DNA from: Baylisascaris procyonis
Taxonomy: Eukaryota; Nematoda; Chromadorea; Rhabditida; Ascarididae
Length of the DNA: 64,000 bases
Direction: 5' to 3'
NCBI GenBank assembly: GCA_037389465.1
Contig: JAZARR010000212.1
Location: 4,673,001 to 4,737,000 of the forward strand
How positions within the stretch are numbered: the stretch's first letter is position 1; the number at the start of each line of letters is the position of its first letter. A program made the position numbers and the translations under genes. Shown here piece after piece: positions 12,301 to 48,138 of this stretch. The notes beneath the pieces are model-generated. The model was not told where the DNA came from. It saw nothing but the letters and a program-made list of their open reading frames with translations, and did no database searches.

Positions 12301-15300
12301 ATGAGAGGCAATGAATAATCAAAAAATGTATCAGTTTTGAGTGAATAATAGCGATGAATTTTTGGAAAAGAAACGCCTCCTTATAGCAGCAAGCAGTAGC
12401 TAAATGGCTTCGCTTTTTCGTTGTCGCCTACGCACTGAACCGCTTTTGAAACCGTGTTCTCCTTATGATTTATAGGCACCAGATGGCGAACGTTTGTGCT
12501 AGCTGGTGCTTTTTTTGTCGATTTGACTATTAAATGGCTGATCCCTTGAATAGTGCGAAATGCGAATGCCAAGCCTAACGACTATTTGATCTTGATGTTC
12601 TGATGCGTTTTTCACATCGGAACACGTCATTTAGAAAAAGCAATTCTACACTCTTTGAATGTCGTATGAGTTTGTCTATTTGTCTGTCGGCTTATGTTGT
12701 TCAGGATTTGCCGACAACCAGAATAGTTGTTGCCGTGAAATTAATTGTTCTTTATTAAAGAAATTTTGTTGCTGTGTTAACATCTGTCGATTATTGACAA
12801 TGCAATATATTGGACTGAGGTTTTAACTTTTTGAGGGTCCTTTTCAGATTCACGGAAAGCATTAATTGCTCCATCATAGCGCTGTCCTCAAGAAAAGCAG
12901 AACTTATCCTACTGCAAACTGTATTTTGATCCCTGTTTATCCTTCTGTATGTTTGCTCATGTATTTTTTGTGTTTTGCTGAGTTTATAGAATTTTCTCAG
13001 GAAACCCATAAAGTCAAAATCTGATGCCTATCATGGTCGATTTATACAGCCTACGATCGATACTAGAGTTTAGCCTCTTTCTCTGGCTACAAAATCACAT
13101 AATATTTAATTTGAAAGGTAGTAACCAAGATTTTCCTAAGGTTTGTCACTGCTGCAATCTTCTTTCAAGTACATACTCGGAATGAGGCATCCGTTTTACT
13201 GGCAGTAGCACTGGAAGATCATATCATGCCAACTGTTTTTTTTTTCTTCATAGCGGTCACGTGACTGTTCGTCGAAATATCGGCCAGCAATCGCATGCAT
13301 CTTTTCTATGCGAAACTCCAGATGGTTTGAAAGTGATGTTGCCTCTGTCTGGCTTACGCATCTTGCAGTCCTTCACTTTTCATTAGTAATGTCTCAGTTT
13401 TCATGAGCAGGAAAACCGATGTCGCTTCAGTCTTTTTCGTGCCTGTTTGCAGTAGTTGTTCTCTAATGTGCCCCTTGCGCGAAGATTTTTTGGCCATTGT
13501 AAAACTTGCTCTATTATCCGTGGATTTCAACGGACGCTTATATTTTCTTTGATTCCAAACGCATAAGCACCATCGGGCGTGGATTCCTTTCATGTATTGC
13601 CAATTTGACTCGCTAATGGACGCCATTGTCTAATTTCACTGTTCTTCCTCATATTTTAACTAATTACCTATATTTACGAACAATTCAGTTACGCTGTCCT
13701 TTGACTTGTTCAACTACATCGTACATTTGCTGATCTCCTCTTAAGTTTCTACTACATTGAACGACAACGTTTAGCGATAGTGTGCATCGAATTTCATTGT
13801 GAAGAATGCTGCATTTTATGCTTCACACTCTTATTTCTTGCATAATCTTTCACGTTAGGTGATATAATTAATTTATATAATGAAATTTTTTGAACAACTA
13901 CCGATATGCGAAGTAAACGAACATCAACCTATACCGTATGTAATTTCTCGGCTGCCTCTACTATCCATCTGTCCCCGGCGGAAGTGCTGTGAGTGTATTG
14001 CGTCCAATGTGATTGAAAATTTATCTCAGCCGCTAGCGGAAATAATTCTAAAAGAGTGTTTTTTTCTCGTTTATAAATATGCTCTTAGTTCATCGTCGTT
14101 TCGTTTTCTCACGTTTTTAGCGGCAGTCATAACAAAGCGCTAACATTCTCCGGAAGCAGTACGCCAGGTGATTCATGAACAAGACGTTTTTATCTATGTT
14201 CGCATTCAAGTACAAATAAGCGGTGCACATTCGCTTGGAGTAATTTAATCCAACATGGAAATAAACATTGCAGGTAATCATCATGAATCAACGAGCAACA
14301 CTTGAGAGTCACATAGCAATGCTCATATATATTGAGCTATAATTTTTCCATAGGGGCTAAACCTGTGTTCGAAAAAGTTGCTCGCCAATTATTCTCAGCA
14401 GCTGAAAAAAATTGACGCGCATCAAAAATCTTGAATTTAAAAATCGGCAAGCTATCGAAAATGAGCTCGATTTGAACCACTAAATTTCGGAGTTTTCGGA
14501 TTCAGATTTACCCGAATTTTAGTACATGCCATTCACCTTTCCCCTGACCTCCTCTTCTCCTTCCTTCCCTTAATTCATACAGTTCGGTTCCTTCCTAAAA
14601 TCGTTTTATGGCAGCAATTGCTAATACAATTGCAACTATTTATTTTAGTGAAGGTCTACACTTCCTGCTGATTTTTATCGATGCGATGTTATTCAGAGCA
14701 GTATGCGTTGATCTTAAAATTATAATGCTGCATGAAGTTATGAATTTTTCCACTTTTTGAGAGTCGTTGTTCTTTAGATGACTTGTTTGACGTTTAACCA
14801 TCCCGTTTTTGCTTCATTGCAGATCGATCAATTCTTTCTGTACTTCACCCGACGCTTAGTAGCACTTTTGGTTACCTCATCGGAGGTTCAATAACATTTT
14901 TCTTGTCTCGTTGGAAGCCTATTACCGTTTTTTTCGGTTCACATATTGCCATATGATGTCTTTCCTACTTGAAACGCTGATTGGTTCTTTCCTAATTCCT
15001 AGGAGTTCACCAGTCTACTTTCGACGAACCCAAATTTTACAGGCCACAACTCTTTCCTTTCTGCTAAAATTTGGGTCTGTCTAAGAAATCCGAAGACCTG
15101 AAGTCGGGCTAAATTCCTGAATTCCTGACCCTTAAAAATATTTGATCGGCCCATTTGAGTTTCTTTCTTCAGATAGCTAATTCAGATATCTGAGTTCCTA
15201 ACCCTTGAAAGAAGCTGTATTGTTTACCTTGCTGCGTCACTTGAATTACATCAACGATTTTCGTTTTCCAGGGCGTTTATGATCTTCCTGTGATGAATAA

Positions 15301-17733
15301 AAACACTTTTTGAACTTTATCTGCTAGTGTGCAATGCTTGTTTTTTATGAGGTGCTGAAGCACTGCGGAGTCATTTATGAAGATGAAACCGAACGGGGAA
15401 TGCCCCGGTATCTGCCCCGTAAAATTTTTTTGATCGCCTCAGTGAATAGTGAGTACAGAACGTTTGCAGTCTGTCGGTACCGAATCAGTGGTCATCAGTT
15501 ACTAGTTTTGACGGAAGAGCTTAAACAATGCAGTCGATTTCTTAGCCTCCATTTTTTGGAATTTATTCTAAAGAACAATCTGGATATGTGTACTGCAGGT
15601 TGCTTTCGATTTGACATGGTACATGCCGCATGGCACAATCAAATGAACCACTTTGAATAAGGTGGAAAATTTTGCGAAAATTTTACCGTTATAATAGTGA
15701 GGTGGGGCTGTTTGAACAGGAGATAATTTTTGAAATCAGGACCAAAGGGATATAAGACATCGCTACTAAGTTTAAATATGTGAATGGACGAGCAAACACA
15801 ACTTCCGCAGTGATAAACACAAATAAACACTTTATCAGACCTGAGGATAGACGATAAGGGGCTTTGCTTATTCTCAACCGATCTTTGAAAATTATTGATA
15901 TTCGGCAGAAAATAATGGCAAGCAAAAAATTTGCAGTTGAAAAAAGATTTCAAGCAAAAATTTGAAAATATTATGATGTTGAGTGATTAGAAGTTGATGA
16001 AAATCTGTTTCGATAGCAAATTATGAGGAATCCCAGCAAGATTAAAATTTAAATTGTTCTCTCACAATGCATATCAAAGAATGAGTTGAATTGTCGCATT
16101 AATTTTTAATGTTTTAAGAATGACATTGGCGAAGTGGAGCATTTATTTGGAAGAAATAGAGAGGGCTCATAGAAATATCTTCCATAAAATTCTTCGTTGA
16201 TACTACCACGCGCAAACGTACTCGAAGCGATATGCAAAGTGATGTTGGGTAGTTGATGGGTAGGTAGCTAACGCATTTGGGAATTTCCTTATTTTTACCA
16301 CTTTAGCACATAAATTTCGAACTTGTGGGTTTTTCCAGAGAATATTGAAAGATTTTTCCTCCGATCGAAATTAACTTTCATTCGATGCTGTTGTCGTGAG
16401 TGCCTTTATGCATAGCATGGTCGCTGTGAAATTTATTTGTCTCAAAAAACATTCGAACTTTTTTTCATCATTTCTTTTATCAGTTGATACATTGAGGTGA
16501 ATTCTGCGCATTTTGTGCATATGCCCTTGGAAAAAAACGCATTAAATAGTTTTGCTTCTCAACAAAATGCAGAGAGAAATATGCATCTGCTCTTCTGGTA
16601 AAGCGACCTCTTCACCTTTATTTTTAATAAGCGTATAGAATCATTTTAAATTTTATAGAAGCGCACATTTCGGAAAAGCAATCCTTTTTCAAGAGCAGGG
16701 TAGAACAGCTTATTGAAAGGCTTACAGTCAACAATTCGTATAGCGCAGCGAGCTAGCTACACTCTTACAGGTCGAAAAAACCGGCAAAATAAATGCAGGC
16801 TAATTCATAATTCAACAGCATCATCAGTGTCGAAAATAATCAGAAAAGAAAGCATCACCAGCAGAAAAAATAACATTTTGTCTTCATATAAGTCAAAGAA
16901 ATATTTGTGGTATGGGCGAAGTTGGAGAGGACAGTGCCGCTGTTGGAAAATCATTATGCACCAGAATAAATTAGACTCTCAGATTTCTAAACTCAGTGCC
17001 TTCGGAAGGAACTGCAGAAAACAAAATAACAGCAACGCAATACAAACAAAACAATCCCAAAAAGCAATTTATTGCGTCTTGAAAAGCAGAGGTGTGAGAA
17101 GAACATGAAATTCATAAGGCAAATGAGACTGCCGAAGGTGACTGTATATACGCCTTATATGCTTCAAGCAAACAGAAACAATCCCACGTCTCTGAAGTTG
17201 CATTTTATAGTGATCCGGCATATGATCTGCTAGCTATCATGCGTTAGCAACATCGATCCTCTTGGCAGATGGGATTTGTACATTCGTATGACAAAGTTTA
17301 AACTTCCGTTTGCACGCTATGCCTCGGTGCTCTGGAGCCTGTTGGAGAAGCGCGTCGTGAAGAGGAAGCTGAAAGCTGGCCCCGCCTCTAAAAGCTATTG
17401 ACCCCGCCCACAAGTGAATGAGCTTCTTACATACGTACTCTTTTACCTCGTAACAGTCGTCGGTTTCATTTGACAACGGTAATTTTGAGCGACAACGACC
17501 AGCTGTTTGAATCACCTCGTTAATTCTGCGGCTATTGGCGACGACACATCGAGCTGTTAGGACAAACGCGGGCGTAATCGGATCGGTGCAGCCAGTTGTC
17601 GCTGAGGCTTCCTTCAGAAGGTTAGACACGCGGTGGGTGTCACCACTGAGCTAGCCAACTTGCCTCGTTGCGGCTCACTGCATTCAGCTAGCAGTGGCAG
17701 CTGGCGAAGCCGGGTGCTGCATGCGGCTGCTGC
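9334..17733. other. Intergenic DNA upstream of the receptor-like gene
   Basis: No gene can be supported. A minus-strand open segment at 9403-9546 has natural-looking codon use and follows a TTCTCAG acceptor, but I could not link it to other exons. Plus-strand ORFs at 15334-15660 and 16713-17108 have no recognisable domain. From about 17240 to 17733 the DNA becomes visibly richer in G+C and CpG. This may mark the promoter and 5' leader of the gene starting at 17734. No TATA box or other core element was identified with confidence. Confidence 0.4.
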
Positions 17734-39876
<22,143 letters not shown>

Positions 39877-42800
39877 ACAAATGCTCACATTCATATTTTG
39901 TTCACTCCGCTCTTTCCTTCATTAATTGCAAGCAAATCGACTAATTTCTTCATTCAAAGTAAATAGAGCGCATACAACCTGTGAATCACTTCAGAAATGA
40001 AAGCGATTATGACTAACATTTATAATACTTACTTCTGAATTAAAACCATGCGCAAAGGGTAGGTTTTTGGGTTCGAGTACATGTCAAGGAAAACCCAACA
40101 ATCTTACTGAAACAAAAAACATTCTCGTAGATCAATTCTGAGGCTGCAGACTGAGCGTCTAAGACGTTTAGCGATTCAAAAAAAAAGCATTCAAAAAACA
40201 TTTTGGCTGCTTACCAGTTTTCAAATGCAATGACTTGATACATGCAAGTTATTGCAACTGGCCAAAGGCAAAATAAGTAAATAGCAAAAAAAATTCTTTG
40301 GGAATAGTTGCACAATACCGGCAGGAAATTTATGGCTGCACGGCGGAAGTTTCACGATAACAAATAATGCGAGTTTCTGCGGGGTTCCCTGTGTGGATTT
40401 GGGTGGAGCCTCGAAAGGCAAACGGTTGATGGCTGCTGACAAAATCAGGAAACTGACCTTGTGAGAACTGAGAACATTCTTTGTTGCAGCACTCCTTTCG
40501 CGATCGCATTTTCCGCTTGAGGTTAATCTGTACCACCATGAATGCTGATATGCTCTACGACAGAGGCGAAGACGAGTTCGCGGGAAGTATAGCGTTGGAT
40601 TTTGAATTTCCTACTGCTTTGAATTTCCGCGGGTTTATGCAGTACAACAGTGCTATCTCGACAACCGCTGGGAGTACTCCACGATTTTTGGAAGAAATAC
40701 TCGTGTTTTGGATAAGACTCGTCTGTCGCAGTCGTACAGGCAGGTCGAAATTTCTTATTAGTCTTTACGCTCCGAAGTCAAAACTGAGGTTGCGATTTCC
40801 TGTGGCCATTGGCTCGCGGACTGGCACTTGTGAGGTGAAAGATGAACACCGATGTCGGCAGCATACTTCGTGTATAAATCACAGCTTAACTACGGTCTCA
40901 TTTGGTAGTGTCGTACATAACTGTTGCTTTCATATTTTTTCCGCTCTAAGAAACGGAAATGTAACTTATAACTTAAAGAAACGGAATCCTGAAAACTCCG
41001 CCAAATATGCGATCAGATGCTTCCTACTCTTAAGCCAATAATTTATATGATGTGCCTTGCGAGATGCATTGTTGCAACAATTATTACCCACAAATAAATG
41101 TGTCACATACAATTGCGCCGTTTACCATAACCTTCAACTATAAACACACATAAGAAAGAAGCAAGCAGGATAAATACTCGAAAAGGAAAATGCAATGCGC
41201 ATATTTCACCCTTGAATGGATTTTCAACAAAACTATCTTGAAGGTCGTTTTTTTCAAGAATAAAAAATGTTTTCAATCACGTCTAATGAAATTAGACGCA
41301 CTTGTTTCAGCATTTCCCGCACTCCTCTTTTAAGCGAAACCCAACAAGTGCTGTTTTCTCTAATAACTTACACTATCAAGCGACATATTTGCAAATGATA
41401 TAAATGTGCGCTCGTGCAATTAAGCAGTAGCATGTTGCCAACTTATGCAATGATACTGAGAGGCGTGGGACTGCAAATTGTCAGAAAAAGGTCAAACCTT
41501 AGTCATTTAATAACAACCTCTCCCCCACACCCCCCCCCCCTTCCTTTCCATTTTTCTTCAGAATAAGGTGCCAATCGTCTGCGGTACTCGAATATCTTAA
41601 AGATGCCGTTTTATTGGTGCAATGCTTCGCGCAAGGTGCTGGTACAAGATGCCGTTGCTAAGTGATAATTTGCATGCATTCATCACAAATATTAATTCAG
41701 GGTGGTAGCATTTAAATATAAGACTTGTATTAACGTATCAAAACTTATGATACAACTCGTGCACATGATGCACAATTACGGCCGATATACAGAGATATAT
41801 AGCTAAAATTGAAATTAATAAAAAATACACAACGAGCAATTTTTCGATTGCTTGCCAAGTAATTCAAAATGCTGACCATATTCGAAGATGTGAATACAAC
41901 CGGCATATATTTGGCCATACGATCCACAATAAACTTTCAAAAGCACATAACAGCGCTCAAACAAATTTCAAAAACCCAACTTTTTTTTCGCAATCAAAGT
42001 TTTTCCGGTGAAATAGACTCCATAAAAAAAAGTTATGAGAAAATATAATAACATGAGCTCATCCTTCTTCTCTCACCGTAATGAGATGCAAGTAAATTCT
42101 ACAGTATTGCTCCCGGCTCACGACAGCGCTTTTACGGTCACAGGCAAGCAACCAGCTTGCTTTGCAGCGTGTGTTGTCGACTTATAATCGTGTTCATGAA
42201 TCAATCGCTGCATATTCCTCCAAATCGAGCTACGACAGCAAGTCAACTCTTTTGCCACGAATATAAATAAGGCGTCTAGGCCACAGACTTACGATGGAAA
42301 GCAATCGAAAAAAAGAGCAAAAAATCAAACATGCAAATCCCTCAAAAAGCTATCTCCCAACCTCATACGTACAACTTAAAAGATGATCGGAAGCCTTCAA
42401 AAGGATGCAAGACTTGTCCACTGAATCAAGACAAGGTTTCTAACGCAAGAGAGGATTCGGACAAGAAAGGGTAAATCTTTAGAAAAATTTAGTAAAGACT
42501 GCCAATATACAGTGCTCCGAAACTTGGAACTTTCTTGGCATAAGCAAATTTTTGTTGGCTTAATTTTTTGTTCGCCTTTATTGGCAGATACTAAGCATGG
42601 ATGATTGGTACCTTATATGGCGATCCATTAGAAAGGGCATTGTATTTCGCATCCCTCTCTTTTTTTAAACGCACTTGAACGCTTCTCATGCATATAGGCC
42701 TAGATATCAGCGTAAACAACTTAGAAGGCTTAAAAACAAGCCAATTAGCCAAGCGATATTAGAAATCAACATAAATCAGCGTAAACAACTCTTCGTCAAA

Positions 42801-44046
42801 AGCCATCACAAAACGAATAAGTTGACGGCGCTTTCAGATATCAACGGTATATTTCGAACCTGAGAAATTCCAGAGCGACAAATCGTTAACCAAGAAGCTG
42901 CCGAATCGTGTCATTCACTCTTAAACAAACTTTTTGTAAATCTACAATCAGTGATGCGATCGCGCGCAAGTAGTTGGTTGTTGGTGGATTAAAGCAGTAC
43001 AAATAACCTCAAAACGAACTTCGATGCTCATCGCACTCTAACTGGATCAGTTTTGTGCCCTGAGGTTGCATCACATTCGACACATCAGTCAACTTTTTTG
43101 GCAGCAAAGACGAACAACTTTCAAACGTATTTGATTCCTTCAGTAAGGCTATCCAACTAGCAAAGCCAATAAAATTAACAACTTTCGCAGCAATTACTTT
43201 AAAATTTGTCTGTGGTTACTTTCACGCTGTGATGTGGGCTGACAGAGAAAAAACCGAGCCCAAAGGAGTTCCAGAAATCCTCGTTTCGAAGTCGTGGATG
43301 CTTGCATAATAACACATACGACTGTCATCCTTATATGATGAAGTGTAATATTGGACGATTTCCTTCCCAAAATATGACGCCCCAAAACAGAGAACACTCT
43401 TTCCACTTCCTCACCGCACACGGTCTTTGCTTCCTCAAACTTTACTCTGAGACCACTAAAGCTTACTTTCAAGTTTTTTTAGAACGTAAGTTTTTTCTTA
43501 GGTTTTCAGAAGAGGGATTCCTAGCTGCCAAGTCCTTCTCCCTCTCCCTTTTCTCATTTTATTCTTTAACAAACGAAGGAAGAGAAAGACTGAGTTTACT
43601 TCTGAGGAAAAATTCACTGGATCATATACAGGAAACAGCAAATTCAAAAAACATCCAATCTTCTTTGCGCGTTACTCAGTTACTCAAATTTGATCGTCCA
43701 ATCATCGCAATCCGTCGCCCACCTGCCCACCGAAATCCCGCTTTACTTTCGGCTTCAACTGACGGCAGGTAAAGAATTCGATGAACAAATTTGACTTCAC
43801 GAAACTCTTCCTAAGACAAACGTACGAAACCAATACTTATGTGCGATATGAAATTCTCATACACGATAAACGTTTAGGAATTTTGTGAAGTGTCTATTTA
43901 GCGATGCCAGCGGTAGGCCACGATATGATGGGAATGCTACTTCGTTTCGTTCTACGAATTCCATTCATCACATAATAAAGTAATAAAGCGGAAGCATTAC
44001 TGCAATGAGGTTTTCCTTATCGATAAAATAGGCCACTAAAATATGT
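39877..44046. other. Intergenic region between convergent genes
   Basis: This stretch separates the stop of the plus-strand receptor-like gene from the stop of the minus-strand ARMC8 gene, so it should hold both 3' UTRs. An AATAAA lies near 41093. A C-rich run occurs at about 41523-41540. The overlapping ORFs at 43302-43772 (plus) and 43194-43472 (minus) conflict with each other and neither shows a recognisable family. One uncertain plus-strand ORF is listed separately. Confidence 0.45.
40538..41041 (+). CDS. Uncertain hypothetical ORF, 167 codons
   Basis: An open frame runs from an ATG in a good initiation context (ACCACCATG) to TAA; the same frame is also open upstream to about 40481. The first 60 residues, acidic then mixed, look more protein-like than the Arg/Cys-rich remainder. 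An internal GAG|GTGAAA could be a donor, so this may be one exon of a larger gene rather than a whole CDS. No signal peptide, membrane segment or domain is recognised. It lies about 660 bases downstream of the receptor-like gene on the same strand. It may be a chance ORF. Confidence 0.25.
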   Translation: MNADMLYDRGEDEFAGSIALDFEFPTALNFRGFMQYNSAISTTAGSTPRFLEEILVFWIRLVCRSRTGRSKFLISLYAPKSKLRLRFPVAIGSRTGTCEVKDEHRCRQHTSCINHSLTTVSFGSVVHNCCFHIFSALRNGNVTYNLKKRNPENSAKYAIRCFLLLSQ

Positions 44047-44268
44047 TCAATGCCGTAAACGTAGAGGAAAAAGACACAAAAGACGAACGAACCGTCGAAT
44101 AAGGTGCACATTGTGTGGTGGGCTTGTACGATGAATATGCGAAAGAAGATGAGGTAGTGCAGAATTGGCCAATAATGGCTGCACATTGCGGCGTGTTCTT
44201 TCATCACCCGAAAGCAAATTATAGATCGCTAATACGGCACCAATATGAGCGATGCTTTCAACACTTCG
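44047..44268 (-). CDS. ARMC8: ARMC8 exon 14 (last)
   Basis: Acceptor GATTTTAG|CGA, phase 0; 73 codons and TGA. It encodes the last armadillo helices (GAVLAIYNLLSGDE, matching human AAMFCISNLIWNEE) and a C-terminus ending in an Arg/Leu-rich run instead of the human ALQQYLA end. The longer ORF in another frame over this region is a shadow. Confidence 0.82.
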   Translation of the reverse strand, partial: RSVESIAHIGAVLAIYNLLSGDERTRRNVQPLLANSALPHLLSHIHRTSPPHNVHLIRRFVRLLCLFPLRLRH

Positions 44269-47200
44269 CTAAAATCATTTATATCGTAATTAGCAATTAT
44301 ATCCCACGTCGCAAATTCTGGTCGACAATGTTGCGCAATAACAAAATGAAATAATTTTACTGAAATCCTCAAAAGAATATCTCACTAGACTTCATCGTTT
44401 TGTGCTTTCTTTTCCGAGAAGCATTCAGAATCAAACTAAAAAAAAAAAAGAAAAAAACTGCATAACTTTTATGTACAGCACTATTTATAAGAAAGGCAAT
44501 CTGTAAATAGTTATATGCTAAATGTATATGATAAAACCATAAGTTTATTTTAATTTATATCACGTTTGTAACTTTAAAATTTATAAATTTATCGCTAACT
44601 TATATAAGTGTAAACTTCATAAACTTACTACATTTATAAGCTATATGATATAAGTTTATCAAGAGTAGCTAAATGAGAAACACTTGCCCACTGTATAATG
44701 AATAAAATTCTGGACCGTCGATATACCTATAAATGAGAATCGAAAGCGCATTTCTTTAATGGCACACATCTAGGACAAATAACAGCTTACCAGCTCGTTC
44801 ATTACGCATGCGATAAGAATTTCATCATTGGCGACCATCATTTGACAGCTGGGCACTGCGCACACATTTGCCAAAAGATTTAAAGCTATCTCCTGTAAAA
44901 TCATAAACTTTGCCAACACCTTAACAGAGACAACCTCATCCTGCAAGCATCTTGAATTATAATTCGACTTGCCCGCTCTTCCTAACTCTTGCTGACTTTG
45001 TGCCTTCTTCCACCCTCTTCACTCATAAATCGTTAGAAATGGCGACAAGACAGAAACAGCCACATAAAACAAAGTACCTTCGTGTGTGCCGAAAAATGAG
45101 ACTCGAATGCACGCTTAATCATCTCCAAAACACTTGGAGCATTTTTATAGGACTGTTCGCTGAGTGCACTCAGAATATCGGCTGGCTCCCGTATGGACGC
45201 ATCTTGACAATATAGGTTGCGATATAAGGAAAGCATCTTCGCAAATAGATACTCGTCTGCATCAGAGAGTAATGTCAATGCTTCTACACTCGCAAAGTGA
45301 CCGAGTATACTCAGCTTGACGGCTGCCGTCGACTGGCAACTCAGATTCTGAAATAAACTTCTGTAGCGAGGTGGCAACTTAGTCATCGTCTATTTGATAT
45401 AAGATCAAAACGATTCAAAAGTAGAAGAAATTTTTTCCACCCGAACTAATATAACTAATAACAGTACAAGTTACTCTTTTTTCCAACTGTAATATGCACG
45501 TGGATTTACAATGGGGATACGCCGTGCCTTATGAACAATCGAAGGGAGAGAACCAAAATGCACGACGTTTCCCAATCAATGTGAAAGCTTTTTCAACTGC
45601 CGACAAATTCGATAGCCACAATTGCAGCAATAACCCATAAACAGCAACAACATCTCAAACACATCGACGTCCAAAAAATGAAGATCCCCCATAAGCATCG
45701 ATCTCCAATCATTACGGAGATATTCTGCCCAATCTCACTCAGCAGCCAATGTGTTTATCGGATAGTGTGTTCGACGGCTACAGCTAACCTGCAGCCGCCG
45801 AACTGCTTCACACAAGCAAAAGATGAATGTTTCTCCGGCCTTGTTTGTTCTGCTCATCAATGGACAGGATTTCCAGATCACCTATTAAAGTTCGTCAGGT
45901 TTATAATCTTTTCGGAAATTTCGTAACTTTGGCCGAATCTCTGAACTGGGAGACCTATTTATTGCTTGAAATCAGCAAGTCCCTCTCTTAAAACAAGCTA
46001 CAATCTGTTCAAACTCATCACCCGCATGGCCTATAGAGGCAAAATTAGAATGATGAAACTGTGCTATGTGCATACCATATTTATTTCTAACAACATTTAA
46101 GAACTTAATTTTTCAATGGCTATCGAACAATATCCACCGCCTTGCAGCCCTGCAACAGCATTTGAAACAAAAACGATGGAAGATAAGGTCTACCATAAGG
46201 GCCCAAACGGCATTGAGTGTGATTGATGGGTTCTTATTGCGCTGGGCCAAGGCCGAAAGAGGTGCTACCGCGTCCGTAAGAAAAGAACGAGCCGAACAGA
46301 AGTGTAGTGACAAGTTCGCTGAAAACATACGCATATTTCGCAATAAATCATGAAATATCTTAACAAAGGAAGAATAAAACCACTGAGGAAGATAATACAA
46401 ACGTTGTATGGAAAGGACGTCAAGTTCAGTGGAATAACCGTGCAGCTGAAATAAGCAATAAAGAAAGTGTCACGATCTCTTGCGGTTGAGAATTCAGGAA
46501 ACGAGGAATAAAACCTGAGTGCAAATTTAACTATTCAAGTTAGAAGGCCACTGAAAACAAGGTTCTATAGCCCAAAATGTCGATAAAAAACTCGCTCACA
46601 CCCATTCCAATCGATAATTTTCATCTCATCTTATGCTTATCATTTCTGATACAGATGATTCTCATGCCTTTCGCAAAAAAAGGTGCAGTTTTCAAATACG
46701 ATAGAAGAGGAAAACAGAAGAAAAGAATGAAAAGTAACCTATAAGAGAGGTGGCAAGAGTCAAAAACTCGGAGTCGCTTTCATTGAGGAGGCAATCGACA
46801 ACGAACTCAACGAAATGCTTGTTATCGAATGTTGTCTTCAGATGGTGCACCGATCGGCTGAGTGCATGAAGAGCACGCAATAATGACTTCACCTGATATG
46901 AAATAAAACCCGCCATCGACTTTCCTCCGTTCAGAAATGTGCAGTATACAATTAATATTGATCTGGGACCTCCTAGTCACATGAATCGATAACGTTCGCA
47001 TACAGTTTTCAAATCGTGAATGGCGATGGAAGGATTTCACGAACTCCGCCGATGCAGCCCCGGTACTAGCATGACTACATGGACACTAATTCACATCAGC
47101 CATATGCCAAAGAACAGACAAATTGCAAAGAAGACTTAACAGCCGACCAAGATTATAACTACAAGCAATCGGTAGGATGACTAAATGCCCGAATATTTAC

Positions 47201-48068
47201 ACTGACTGCACCCAATGTTCCACGGTAGTGATGGTATCTGAGCGAAACTTCGTCTATCGCTTACCGACCAAAGGCATCCGGTAAGAATGGAGTATTGGCG
47301 ATAGCCAAAAACCGCAAAAAAAAGATGAAAACCGAAAGTTGGTTGGCATGCAAATTAGGAAAGTTGTGAACTACATCGCAACATGATTTGCATTTCCGAA
47401 TGGTTTGCTAAATTTACCATGCACTTCTGCCGCAGCACATGATCCAAACGTTTCGATCCGAGTAGGAAGGCCATTAAGGCGAGAATCGCAGTGTGGAAAT
47501 TATTAACGCCTGCTTCGAAATGTGAAAGTCACCAGGTAACCAATACAAGATTCCAAGTGGCAATGTCACTACATTCAAATTCGATATGGAAGTACTACCT
47601 AGGTTTAACTTTTGAGTGAGCTACTGTTTTTTACTTGCTGTATGTTCGAGGACGATCAAATAACAATGGAATGTATCGGCTACCTGTTTCAACTTAACTA
47701 TTAGGAGCTGAAGGAAGTGACCATTATGGAGTAACTGTTCTTCATGCGTTACGGCATCTAAAAGCACTACTCACTACGATATTTTCGAAGAGTTAAATGA
47801 ATGAGGCAAGAAGGAAGAGGATAAACCGTACCTGTTGAGGAGGATTACTGCGTGAGATACGTGAAGCAGCAGCATTTACTTGTGATGATTGCACACTCGT
47901 CCGAGAGTGTTCGCTGTTAAGAAGTAGCTGGGATATGACAAGCAATGCGTTACTCTGCAGTACCTTAAAAGTTTATCAACATTCGCACCATCTGCTTTGG
48001 CCGAATTATATAAAGCATATAAATAATCCATCACTAAATATGAGAGTGTATGTATATAAACTATATAT

Positions 48069-48138
<70 letters not shown>

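Noticed and set aside
15334..15660. 108-codon plus-strand ORF
   Set aside because: No domain, no splice context and length within what chance gives over this much DNA.
16713..17108. 131-codon Lys/Arg/Ser-rich plus-strand ORF with a GxxxAAVGKS-like string in another frame
   Set aside because: The P-loop-like string is only about 20 codons long, ends in a stop and lacks any other GTPase motif.
43302..43772. 156-codon plus-strand ORF and the overlapping minus-strand ORF 43194-43472
   Set aside because: They overlap on opposite strands, neither has a recognised domain, and both fall in the presumed 3' flank of ARMC8.
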